Below are positions 24,497-32,688 of a stretch of DNA of 44,829 nucleotides, piece by piece. Position 1 is the stretch's first letter. Each line of letters begins with the position of its first letter. Below the pieces are notes generated by a model. It did no database searches and was not told the origin of the DNA. It worked only from the letters and a program-made list of their open reading frames with translations. Both the position numbers and the translations under genes were made by a program. Origin of the DNA: Stenotrophomonas beteli (GTDB lineage: Bacteria > Pseudomonadota > Gammaproteobacteria > Xanthomonadales > Xanthomonadaceae); assembly GCF_001431665.1 (NCBI RefSeq), contig NZ_LLXV01000031.1, positions 1 through 44,829 of the forward strand, written 5' to 3'.

Positions 24497-25135
24497 TCAA
24501 CCCATCGTCAGCGGCGTCTGGTCCGCGGCCCACAGCCAGAAGGTGTCACCCCAGTCGCTGTTGATTGTGGGGAAGATGTCACCTCGCTTGAAGTAACGTC
24601 GGCTGCCCTGGGCAGGGGTGTACCACCAGCCCTCCTGGGGGCACAGCTCGCCGGCAGCAACGCGCCTGATGCGTGCCTCACCGCCCACCCCTGACGCAGC
24701 TTGGCGCGCGTAGTCAGCAAGATCCTTGGGATAGAACGCCATGTCGCGATAGCCTGAATCGTCGATGCCGAGAACGACCGTGGTCGCCGCAGCCTCCCAG
24801 GACCAGTAGCCATAGAAGGCGATGTCCCCTTCGCCGTGCTGGTCAATGTAGGGTTCGCGCCGGCTGGCGTGATACCACTCGTCCAGATAGGTCGCCATCA
24901 GCGCCGGACGCTTGTCGGGTGCGGCATCGAAGACTTTGAACAGCTTGCGGTAGGGCAGATGACGGGTTGCTGTATCCGGGATGGGTCTGCCTGGAGCCCA
25001 CGGAGCGACCAGACGTTCCAGCAGACCGTCGTGGATGCCCAGTGCTGCTGTCGACTGGGAGTGATGTGGGCTGAGTGTCTCTGCGCCGTTGGGGTGTGCG
25101 CCTCGATCCGTGTTCGAGTTGGCCATACGCATCAT
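24497..25135 (-). CDS. Imm71/72-like protein, short form (candidate immunity)
   Basis: 212 residues, soluble. Its first 30 residues are low-complexity and polar; the start could be the ATG at 25135 or one a few codons inside. The centre (HLPYRKLFKVFDAAPDKRPALMATYLDEWY, WSWEAAATTVVLGIDDSGYRDMAFYPKDLADYAR in part) differs from the 364-residue neighbour. The C-terminus CPQEGWWYTPAQGSRRYFK and NSDWGDTFWLWAADQTP is shared with it, both as protein and as similar DNA (about 24499-24640 against 23341-23480). It lies 20 bases after lipoprotein copy 1. A cytoplasmic immunity role is inferred from place and the shared module. Confidence 0.7.
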   Translation of the reverse strand: MMRMANSNTDRGAHPNGAETLSPHHSQSTAALGIHDGLLERLVAPWAPGRPIPDTATRHLPYRKLFKVFDAAPDKRPALMATYLDEWYHASRREPYIDQHGEGDIAFYGYWSWEAAATTVVLGIDDSGYRDMAFYPKDLADYARQAASGVGGEARIRRVAAGELCPQEGWWYTPAQGSRRYFKRGDIFPTINSDWGDTFWLWAADQTPLTMG

Positions 25136-25155
25136 GAGTGATTGGCCGGAGATCG

Positions 25156-25755
25156 CTAAAGTGCGCGGCTGATTTCTATGGTGTAGGGAACGCTGTCATA
25201 CCGCTTCTCATCAACAGTGAAGTAGATCGAGTAGCCACGAGAAGAGCCATCAACCCGGTTCGTGGTGCATGTAGCAATGCCACTGCTGCAGTGAACCTCA
25301 AAGGTCATGTTGCTCGCGGCCGGGATGTCGCCAATCTTCATGTCAGCGTTGAACCGTCCGCTGCCGATGACGACCTCGCCGTTGAACATTCGTTTGGGTC
25401 TGATGGCCTGTCCGGTGCCGGGTAAGGCAAGATCCGCGGTGGGATTTTTGTGGAAAGCAAAAGCAACGCTGCTGACTTGATCCTTCCTTGGTAGATCGGT
25501 ATAGACAAATATGCCTAGGTCGTCCCAGATCATCATGTCAGCAGATTTCGGGTCGGCGTATCTGTAATTCGTTCCAAGCGCGGAAATCCACTCTGCAGTG
25601 GTGGCACCAATTCTTGCATTCTTGCCGTTGATGGAGAACGAGCCCTTGTCAAACTCCACTCTTGGCTGCCGGATTGTGCCGGAATCATGTGGCGCAGCAT
25701 CGCAGCCTGAAATCAGGAAGAGGAGAATGGTTGAGAGTATATGTCTCTTGATCAT
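25156..25755 (-). CDS. WDDLG-family lipoprotein, copy 1 (cognate immunity candidate)
   Basis: 199 residues, lipobox LISGC with C18 and Asp at +2. It shares with copies 2 and 4 the AEWISALGTNYRYADPK block, MMIWDDLGIFVYTDLPR, a proline- and arginine-containing QAIRPKR, a two-cysteine segment (VHCSSGIATC) and the end FTVDEKRYDSVPYTIEISRAL, but it is clearly the most divergent full-length member. Its ATG overlaps the vgrG stop by 4 bases, so it is translationally coupled to the effector, the usual place for the cognate immunity gene. A periplasmic location suits an effector acting in the envelope. No biochemical role is known to me. Confidence 0.82.
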   Translation of the reverse strand: MIKRHILSTILLFLISGCDAAPHDSGTIRQPRVEFDKGSFSINGKNARIGATTAEWISALGTNYRYADPKSADMMIWDDLGIFVYTDLPRKDQVSSVAFAFHKNPTADLALPGTGQAIRPKRMFNGEVVIGSGRFNADMKIGDIPAASNMTFEVHCSSGIATCTTNRVDGSSRGYSIYFTVDEKRYDSVPYTIEISRAL

Positions 25756-28700
25756 TTGGTCTTGACCTGATTCTTCTCGCCAAAGAGGTCTTCATAGAAG
25801 CGAGTGATGTAGTCCCAGCTGTCTGAACCATAGCGACCCACGCGACGGATGTTCTCCAGTGCGTGCTTTCCATGTTCCTCGTGCAGGTGCTCAAGTTCGG
25901 TGGCGGACGAGGCGCGCCGTATCGCCGCAGCGTGCCCTTTGGCCCAAGCGGCAACAGTCGCATCCTGCCAGTTCGTATCATTGGGGTGGACTAGATAGGA
26001 CTGTGCGATCTTGACCGGATCACGTGATGCATCGCCCCGCCATCGCCCTGCCATTGCTTGCCCAACCTGGAGGACGGCCTGTCGCGCCAGCTGAGCAGCC
26101 AATGTATGCAGCGGATGGACGTCGTGGTCCTTTGCCAGCTGGGAATGGCTGGGGTCGGTTGACCCACTTTTGTTTGGGTCGGAATCGAACATCGTCTGCG
26201 CGTCGTCCACACTGTTGCCTACGAGCAGCAGGAGTTGTTGATAGACGAAGTTGTAGCAGTTGAGCACCGCGCGCATTGGCGCGCTGGCGATCCAGCCAGC
26301 CCGTTCCAGATACTCATGTCCAGGGATTCGTGCAATGCGGTCTCGAAGTTTGAGGAAATCCTGGAACGCTTTGTAGTAACGCTGATCGCTGTGCTCGGAA
26401 AGAAGGATCAGCATGATCTTCTCGCCGTCGGAACGGTCGCCAGGCTTGCTCGCCTTGAACTCCCAGCTTTCTACGCCGAAGAGCTTGTGAGCAATGGGTT
26501 CGGCCAGGCTTGCGATGACGTCGGTCGAGCCAAACATCCCAGTCACCACAGGGTATCGATGAGTGCAATTGGCAGTCGATGTCCAAGGCAGCACGGTGCT
26601 GTGTCCGAGCTTTCTCAAGCTGAGTTCGCAGAAATTGGAGTGTGCGAAGTAGTCCTCAAGAACATGCAGGGCAGAGCCAAAATGGCGCATGCCATCGGGT
26701 GTCTTGCCCATCGAGATTGCCGTGTTCAGTTCGGAAGACATGAAGTCTCTGGAGCGCATGATGTAGCGCTTCATCGAGGTTTTCGGGTCTATCTGAAGAA
26801 GAGCACTTCCGGGCGTGACCCAAGGCTCGAAGTCTTTGTCGATGGTTTTCGGGTCTGCTGGCTCGGGTTTGATGTTTTTTGGGTTGTCGATATGCTCGCT
26901 TGGCTTGTATACCCCGAGGCGGGCCGGTGTTACGCCAAACTCAGCGCGGTTCTGGTATCGAAGGTCGTGGAACTCACTGCCTGCCAGGACATCGACAATC
27001 TGGGTGAGTGCAGCTCGGGAAAGGTACTTCCCGAGGTCCTTCGGGAGGCCCGGAGGACGCACGATCTTGGGGTCGAGGAGCTGGGAATAGTCCCTGAGCC
27101 AGTTGCCAAAATAGATTGCTTGGCGCTCAATTGGCGAGAATCGGGCGTCCTGAAGCACCGCCTCAATCGACCGATGCCCGAACGATTCGTTCGGCCGCTT
27201 GTCATGGTTCTGTCCATCACCCGCGCTGAACCCCTCGTAGCGTCCATCCTCGCTCTTGTTGGTCTCCTGTGCGACCGGCCCCTGTTGCTTCAGTGCCGCC
27301 TGCACCTCGGCATAGTTCACCTTCAACGCACCGTTGTACTCGGGAGAGGTGTACTGCGCGTATTCGGTTTCGTGCGTACCTTCCAGGTCGAAGAACGCCA
27401 GGCGGTAGGCGAGTGCCGTGCCTTCTTCCTTGCCGCTATCTGCAGCGAGGGTCGGCTTGCCGTTCGCGTCCTTCTCGGCCAGATCGTTGCGCAGCACGTT
27501 GTCGACGTGGTGCCCGAATTCGTGCAGCAACACGGCCAGCAGCTCGCGTGACGCTTCGATGGTTGTCGCTGCGCGGTCAGCGGCCATGCTGTTCACGCGG
27601 ATGATGCGCTTGTTGTTGTCGTAGTCGGCCGGGTAGGGCGCACCGGCCATCACCTTGTGTTCGGGCGCCTGCAGGCTGCCATCCTTCAGTGCGTCCTGCA
27701 GCTTCATGTAGGTCCGCGCCGGGACATCGAAGCCGAAGGTCGGCGCCATCATCATGACGAACTCGACCGGTGTCGACTGCGCGGCAATGCTGCGCAGCTG
27801 GTCGTAGGCGAAGGTGCTCTCGAAGGTGCGGCCCGGATCGGGCTTGATCGTGAAGGCGGGCAATGGTGGCAGGCTGGCGGGTGTGCTGCTGCCCCCCATG
27901 AACGGATGCTCCCCCGCCTTCACCTTGAACTCGCCCGGGCAGCTGAAGGTGATGTTGCCGCCCTCCAGGGTGATCGCGCTGCTGCCGGCCTGCAGCACCA
28001 CCTTGGTCTGCGCCAGCACATCGATGCGGTCATCGGTGGCGGTGATGGTCAACGCCTGGTCGCTCAGCAGCTCCAGTTCGCCATCGTGGGCCTGCAGGCT
28101 GACCGGGCCCTGCGCGGCGATCACCCGCAGCGGACCGCTCTGCGCGAACAGCGAGACATGCTCGCCGGACACCGTGGCGATGGTCTCGCCGGCGCTGATG
28201 TGCAGATCCTGCTGCACCGTCATCTGCAGGTTCTGCCCGGCGTAGGCCACCGCGCTGGCTGGCGTGGTCCAGGCCACGTGGTGCGGTGCTTCGGCCAGCA
28301 GCAGCGGCTTGGCCAGACGCTCCACCGGCTGGTCGCCCGGGCTGCGGCCATCGCTGCCGGGCTTCATCGCGCTCTGCCCGTTCACTTCGCCGGTGTAGCG
28401 CCCCTGCGCCTGCGGGTCGATCTGCTCGCGCAACTGCTTGGTGCGCTCGAATTCGGCCAAGCCCGGCACCTGCTGCTGGGCCAGGGTCTGCTGCATCTGT
28501 TCCAGGCTGCGCTCGGCGCCCTTCAGCTGGGCCACCACGCTGGCGTTGTCCATCACCGTGGAGGCGGCCCGCTCCTGCGCGCTGGCCGACAGCAGCAGGC
28601 CTTCGGCCGCATGCACGTTGCCCCAGCCCTGCGTGGCCAGTTCGAAGCCTTCGCCACGCAGCGCGCCGCGGGCGGTGTCCTGGTGCGCGATCAGGTAGCC

Positions 28701-30338
28701 CAGCTCCAGCCGGCTGTCGGCCAGTGAGCTGTGCAGGCGCGTGCGCAGCTGCCCGGGCGTGTCGTCGATCACCCATTGCTGGGTGCCGCTACCGTCATGG
28801 GCCTGGGTGTGCAGGCCGCTGAGCACGCCGGGGTGGCGCGCGTTTTCGTCGATGCCGCCGCCGAAGGGCGGGGCGACCTCGCCGTTGTACAGCTGGCCGG
28901 TGATGCGTGGCTGGTCGATATCGCCGTGCAGGAACTCCACCAGCACCTCGCTGCCCACCCGTGGCAGGAACGCGGTGCCCCAGTTGGGGCCGGCCACCCA
29001 TTCGGCCACCGGCACCCAGCTGCCGCTGGTGTGGTCGCCGGGCGCATGGCCGGGCTGGGCGCTGCCGGTGTCGGTCAGGCCGCCCGGGTTGGGCTGGCTG
29101 CCGCGCTGCCAGCCGAACTGGATGCGCACCTGGTGTTCGCGGTTGGGCGTCACCGCGGTGTCGGCGATGCCGACCACGCGGGCGGTCTGCGGGCCATGCA
29201 GGGTCGGCCGGTCCTGCGGCAGGGCGCGCAGCGGCACGCCGGCGCCGGTGGCCAGGAAACTGTTGCGGTAGGCGCCGCGCTCCAGCGCCGGGCTGCCCAG
29301 CAGCTCGGCGATACCCTGGTCAAGGTTGTTCAGCGCCACGTGCTGCACCGCCAGCAGCTGGAAGGCCTGGCCTTCGTGCTGCGGGTGCTGGGCCAGGGTG
29401 AAGGTGCTGCCAGCGGCCAGCTGGCGCTCGCTGCCGCTGCCGCTGTAGAGCACCTGGCCGACGCGCAGCGCGTCCAGCCGTGCCTGTGCTTCGGCGTCGG
29501 CCCAGCCGGCCTGGGCGAATCGACCGGCGCGCGGCTGCACGTAGACTTCCAGTGCGGGCAGGGTGCCGGCATCGGCGCTGGAGTGCGCGGCCACGGCACC
29601 AACCTGCTCGCTGTGCCAGCTGGCCACGGTGCTGGCGTTGGGCACCAGCTGCTGGCGCTCGGCGAAGGCGGTGATGCCGTCGCTGGCCTCGGCCATGTCG
29701 GCGCGATGGAAACGCACGCGGCCCACATCGGGCAGCTCGGCGCCGGGCTCGAACACCACCAGCGTGTGCGCGGCCTCATCGCCCTGCGCCTGCTCGATGC
29801 GCCAGGCCAGGCCGGCCTCGGCCAGCAGGCGGGTGACGAAGGCCCAGTCGGTCTCGCGGTACTGGGTGGTGATCGCGCGCGCCGGCAGTTCGGCCTGCAC
29901 GTCGAAGCGGAACACCGCCTGCGGGTAGTCGGCGAAGATCTGTTCGCAGATCGCGCGGGTATCCAGGTCCTGGAAGATCACCGCGTTGCGGCGCAGGCGC
30001 AGCAGCGCGGTCCACGGTTCGAGGATCAGGCGGTAGCGGGCCAGGCCGCCGTCGCTGCCCAGCTGCGCCGCTTCGGTGCACAGCCCGTGCCACTGGCGCA
30101 GCGCGCCGTCGGCCTGGCGCAGCTGCAGGGTCAGCGGCTGCTCCAGCCACGGCTCCAGGTCCAGGAACGCGTCGGTGGACAGGCAGTCGATCTGCAGGCG
30201 GTTGTCGCCGCAGACCGATTCGGTGCCTTCGAAGCGTTCGACGACCAGGCCTTCCTCAGGCCCCTTCAGCTGGATCAGGCGTTCGCGGTGGGACAGCGAA
30301 GCGAGGGATGCGAGCAGTGAGGAGCTTGGGATGTCCAT
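25752..30338 (-). CDS. vgrG: Evolved VgrG spike with HExxH and Het-C effector region
   Basis: 1528 residues, starting 10 bases after tssL. Residues 1-380 are the gp27-like part and about 385-485 the gp5 OB domain (RVVGIADTAVTPNREHQVRIQF, GSEVLVEFLHGDIDQPRITG, taken as separate motifs). About 485-815 is the DUF2345 beta-helix (LLLSASAQERA, CPGEFKVKAGEH). The remaining 700 residues are effector. H939-E940-F941-G942-H943-H944 is a zinc-protease signature with a possible third ligand in KEEGTALAYR. From about 1050 there is a Het-C-like region (IYFGNWLRDYSQLLDP, EFHDLRYQNR, SEHIDNPKN, H1225-VLEDYFAH1233-SNF) related to zinc phospholipase C folds. The tail from 1378 is duplicated at 22833. The spike is delivered by the T6SS; target chemistry is inferred. 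GC content drops in the effector half. Confidence 0.93.
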   Translation of the reverse strand: MDIPSSSLLASLASLSHRERLIQLKGPEEGLVVERFEGTESVCGDNRLQIDCLSTDAFLDLEPWLEQPLTLQLRQADGALRQWHGLCTEAAQLGSDGGLARYRLILEPWTALLRLRRNAVIFQDLDTRAICEQIFADYPQAVFRFDVQAELPARAITTQYRETDWAFVTRLLAEAGLAWRIEQAQGDEAAHTLVVFEPGAELPDVGRVRFHRADMAEASDGITAFAERQQLVPNASTVASWHSEQVGAVAAHSSADAGTLPALEVYVQPRAGRFAQAGWADAEAQARLDALRVGQVLYSGSGSERQLAAGSTFTLAQHPQHEGQAFQLLAVQHVALNNLDQGIAELLGSPALERGAYRNSFLATGAGVPLRALPQDRPTLHGPQTARVVGIADTAVTPNREHQVRIQFGWQRGSQPNPGGLTDTGSAQPGHAPGDHTSGSWVPVAEWVAGPNWGTAFLPRVGSEVLVEFLHGDIDQPRITGQLYNGEVAPPFGGGIDENARHPGVLSGLHTQAHDGSGTQQWVIDDTPGQLRTRLHSSLADSRLELGYLIAHQDTARGALRGEGFELATQGWGNVHAAEGLLLSASAQERAASTVMDNASVVAQLKGAERSLEQMQQTLAQQQVPGLAEFERTKQLREQIDPQAQGRYTGEVNGQSAMKPGSDGRSPGDQPVERLAKPLLLAEAPHHVAWTTPASAVAYAGQNLQMTVQQDLHISAGETIATVSGEHVSLFAQSGPLRVIAAQGPVSLQAHDGELELLSDQALTITATDDRIDVLAQTKVVLQAGSSAITLEGGNITFSCPGEFKVKAGEHPFMGGSSTPASLPPLPAFTIKPDPGRTFESTFAYDQLRSIAAQSTPVEFVMMMAPTFGFDVPARTYMKLQDALKDGSLQAPEHKVMAGAPYPADYDNNKRIIRVNSMAADRAATTIEASRELLAVLLHEFGHHVDNVLRNDLAEKDANGKPTLAADSGKEEGTALAYRLAFFDLEGTHETEYAQYTSPEYNGALKVNYAEVQAALKQQGPVAQETNKSEDGRYEGFSAGDGQNHDKRPNESFGHRSIEAVLQDARFSPIERQAIYFGNWLRDYSQLLDPKIVRPPGLPKDLGKYLSRAALTQIVDVLAGSEFHDLRYQNRAEFGVTPARLGVYKPSEHIDNPKNIKPEPADPKTIDKDFEPWVTPGSALLQIDPKTSMKRYIMRSRDFMSSELNTAISMGKTPDGMRHFGSALHVLEDYFAHSNFCELSLRKLGHSTVLPWTSTANCTHRYPVVTGMFGSTDVIASLAEPIAHKLFGVESWEFKASKPGDRSDGEKIMLILLSEHSDQRYYKAFQDFLKLRDRIARIPGHEYLERAGWIASAPMRAVLNCYNFVYQQLLLLVGNSVDDAQTMFDSDPNKSGSTDPSHSQLAKDHDVHPLHTLAAQLARQAVLQVGQAMAGRWRGDASRDPVKIAQSYLVHPNDTNWQDATVAAWAKGHAAAIRRASSATELEHLHEEHGKHALENIRRVGRYGSDSWDYITRFYEDLFGEKNQVKTK

Positions 30339-30348
30339 ATCATCAGGC

Positions 30349-31143
30349 TCATGGCAGGGTGATCGTAATGTGGGCGGTGCGCTCGGGCATCTGCACCACG
30401 TCGTTGTAGGCGGCCAGCTGCTGGCGGGTTTCGTGGCCCAGGTAGGTGCGCATGCCGAAGAAGGCGACGATGCCGAAGCAGCCCACCACCACGGCCGGCA
30501 GCCACAACGGGACCACGCGGCGCAGGCTGTGGCGGACGTTGTCCGGTGGCAGTGCGTGCGGTGCGAAACCGTGGCGCTTGCCCTTCAGGTAGACGATTTC
30601 ATCGCCGAGACGCGCGGTCAGGTAGCCCAGCTTCTCGGTGCCTTCCAGGCGGTACTTGCCTTCGAAGCCCATCAGCAGGCAATAGTGGTAGACCTCCAGC
30701 GACGGCAGGCGCGCGGCGCCCTGGCGCCGGAGTTCTTCCAGGCGATCGAAGAAGTGTTCGCCGGCCAGGTGCTCGCCGAACAGGCGCAGCTGCAGCGGAT
30801 TGCGCTCCCAGGTCTCATGCAGCGGCGACGGCTGCGACAGGATCGCCTCGTCCACGGCGGCGCAGAAGGCATACTTGGCGGCGTAGACATCCTCCGATGC
30901 CACGCCCATGCGCATCGCGTTGCGCTCCACGCCATCGAGGAACTTCTGCACGGTCTGCACGAAGCTCTCGGCATCGTGCGGCAGCTGGCCGCGCTTGAGC
31001 AGCAGCAGCAGGTAGAAGCCGTCGGACATCAGGTCCTGCAGGCTCTGCGGATTGGCCGCCTGCGGCGTGGGGTTCACCATCGCGCCATTGGCGGTCAGCG
31101 ACGGCATCGGGCCCGGGGTCGGGGGCAGGGGAGAGTTCATCAT
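30349..31143 (-). CDS. tssL: T6SS membrane-complex protein TssL (DotU)
   Basis: 264 residues. The N-terminal 45 residues are proline-rich and disordered; the DotU domain follows (LQDLMSDGFYLLLLLKRG, KYAFCAAVDEAILSQ, FFDRLEELRRQGA, LEVYHYCLLMGFEGKYRLEG). One transmembrane segment lies near the C-terminus (PLWLPAVVVGCFGIVAFFG), as in tail-anchored TssL. There is no peptidoglycan-binding extension. It joins TssM and TssJ in the trans-envelope complex. The start overlaps the tssK stop by 4 bases, and it is followed by vgrG. Confidence 0.95.
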   Translation of the reverse strand: MMNSPLPPTPGPMPSLTANGAMVNPTPQAANPQSLQDLMSDGFYLLLLLKRGQLPHDAESFVQTVQKFLDGVERNAMRMGVASEDVYAAKYAFCAAVDEAILSQPSPLHETWERNPLQLRLFGEHLAGEHFFDRLEELRRQGAARLPSLEVYHYCLLMGFEGKYRLEGTEKLGYLTARLGDEIVYLKGKRHGFAPHALPPDNVRHSLRRVVPLWLPAVVVGCFGIVAFFGMRTYLGHETRQQLAAYNDVVQMPERTAHITITLP

Positions 31144-32474
31144 GAGGTCACCGCCACAAGTTCCATCTTCAGCTCGGCAATGCCGGCCGGCACGTAGATC
31201 ATCACCGACTGCGCCTTGAGCATGCGCTCATACAGCGCGCCGCGCGCGTCCAGTTCGAAGTAATGGCTGCCCGGGCGCACCGGGATCGCCGCCGGCACCT
31301 GCGCGGCATGCACCAGCTTCACGCCGGGCAGCGCCGACAGCACGCACTTCTCCACGTCGTCCGGCGCGCCGACCTTGAAGCGGACCGGTACGCTCTGGAT
31401 CAGTTCCTGTGCCGGCAGCGAGGCCGACACCGACAGGTAGAACGACGCATTGCCATCGATCCGCTGCGAATCGAGGCGGCCCAGGTGGTAGGACGGCTTG
31501 ATCTCGTTCAGCGCGATCTTGAAATAGCGCGTGGAGATCACCGTATCGAGCAGGGCGCGCACGATCTCCAGCAGCTTGCGGAACGAGGCCTCGGGCTGGT
31601 CGTGGCGATACACCGGCAGGTCGCCCAGCTGGTAGGCGTTGGAGAACGTCAGCAGCGCGCCGGCCATGCGCAGCAGCTCCTGGTGCAGGCGCTCCGGATG
31701 CAGCTGCGGATGGTGCAGCAGGTGCGCCAGTGCACTGAACGAGCTGTTGATGGTGTGCAGCAGCCAGAACGAAGCAATGTCGCCGGAGCGGAATTCGATG
31801 ATGTTCTGCGAGGTCTGCCGGTGCAGGCCATACAGCGCGTCCACCTTGGCCTGCAGCGCGTCGAGCACGGCACGCAGTTCGCGGTGCAGGAAGGGCGATG
31901 CCTGCAGCTGCGCACACGGCGGGATGAACTCATCGTCCAGTTCGAAGCCACCGCTGGAAGTGCGGCGTACGCGCGCCACCGGCACGGTGGCATAGGCATC
32001 GCGCGGCTGGTCGTCGGTGAGCAGCTTCACTGCCTTGCTGAGGAAGGCCAGCTCGGCTTCCACCGCATCGGTGAACAGGTCCTGCGTGTCGCGGTTGGCC
32101 TGGCGGTAGCGGGCCAGTGCGGTGCCTTCGGCGTCAGCGCAGTTGGCACCATCGTCGCGCAGCAGCGGCAGCGCCAGGTAGACCACGGTGGACTGCACGC
32201 CGGGTGGCAGATCCTGCAGCGAGACCGCGTCGGGCAGGCTGTCGTGGGCCGGCGCATCGTAGGTCTCGCCATCGGGGAACAAGGCCGACAGGTCGAGTGG
32301 GCGCAGGGTGCCGCCCGACAGTGCATGAGGATCGAAGCGAACCCGCCGAGCGCCCCAGGCATACGGATGCAGCGTCTGCGAAAGATCCTGCAACCGTGCT
32401 TCGTGATAGGCGTCCTGGCGCTGGAAATGCTGGGGGCGCAGGAACAATCCCTCACCCCAGAGAACCTTCGACAT
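31140..32474 (-). CDS. tssK: T6SS baseplate protein TssK
   Basis: 444 residues from the ATG at 32474, typical for TssK; the frame runs on upstream, but MSKVLWGEGLFLRPQHFQRQ is the family's conserved N-terminus. Other marks are LPPGVQSTVVYLALPL, the central SFWLLHTINSSFSALAHLLHHPQLHPERLHQELLRMAGAL region (one helical block) and the C-terminal FYLSVSASLPAQELIQSVPVRFKVGAPDDVE head domain. It links the baseplate to the TssLM membrane complex. A 214-base gap separates it from tssJ; I see no gene in it. Confidence 0.96.
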   Translation of the reverse strand: MSKVLWGEGLFLRPQHFQRQDAYHEARLQDLSQTLHPYAWGARRVRFDPHALSGGTLRPLDLSALFPDGETYDAPAHDSLPDAVSLQDLPPGVQSTVVYLALPLLRDDGANCADAEGTALARYRQANRDTQDLFTDAVEAELAFLSKAVKLLTDDQPRDAYATVPVARVRRTSSGGFELDDEFIPPCAQLQASPFLHRELRAVLDALQAKVDALYGLHRQTSQNIIEFRSGDIASFWLLHTINSSFSALAHLLHHPQLHPERLHQELLRMAGALLTFSNAYQLGDLPVYRHDQPEASFRKLLEIVRALLDTVISTRYFKIALNEIKPSYHLGRLDSQRIDGNASFYLSVSASLPAQELIQSVPVRFKVGAPDDVEKCVLSALPGVKLVHAAQVPAAIPVRPGSHYFELDARGALYERMLKAQSVMIYVPAGIAELKMELVAVTS

Positions 32475-32688
32475 CCTGCTTACATAAGCCACGTTCAATC
32501 CTTGGAAATAGCTCGAGAAAATCGCCCCTGCCGGCTGGTCCCGCCGTCTCGCGTTTCGCTGCGGCGAGAACCCCTGTCCAGCAATGTGAAAGTGTGAATT
32601 GAATCGCACATTCAGCGCGCGGAGGCAGACGTTGCGCTGGAGATACTATCGCATCGGCGAAATCGAGTGCCAGAATTCCGGCACGGGG

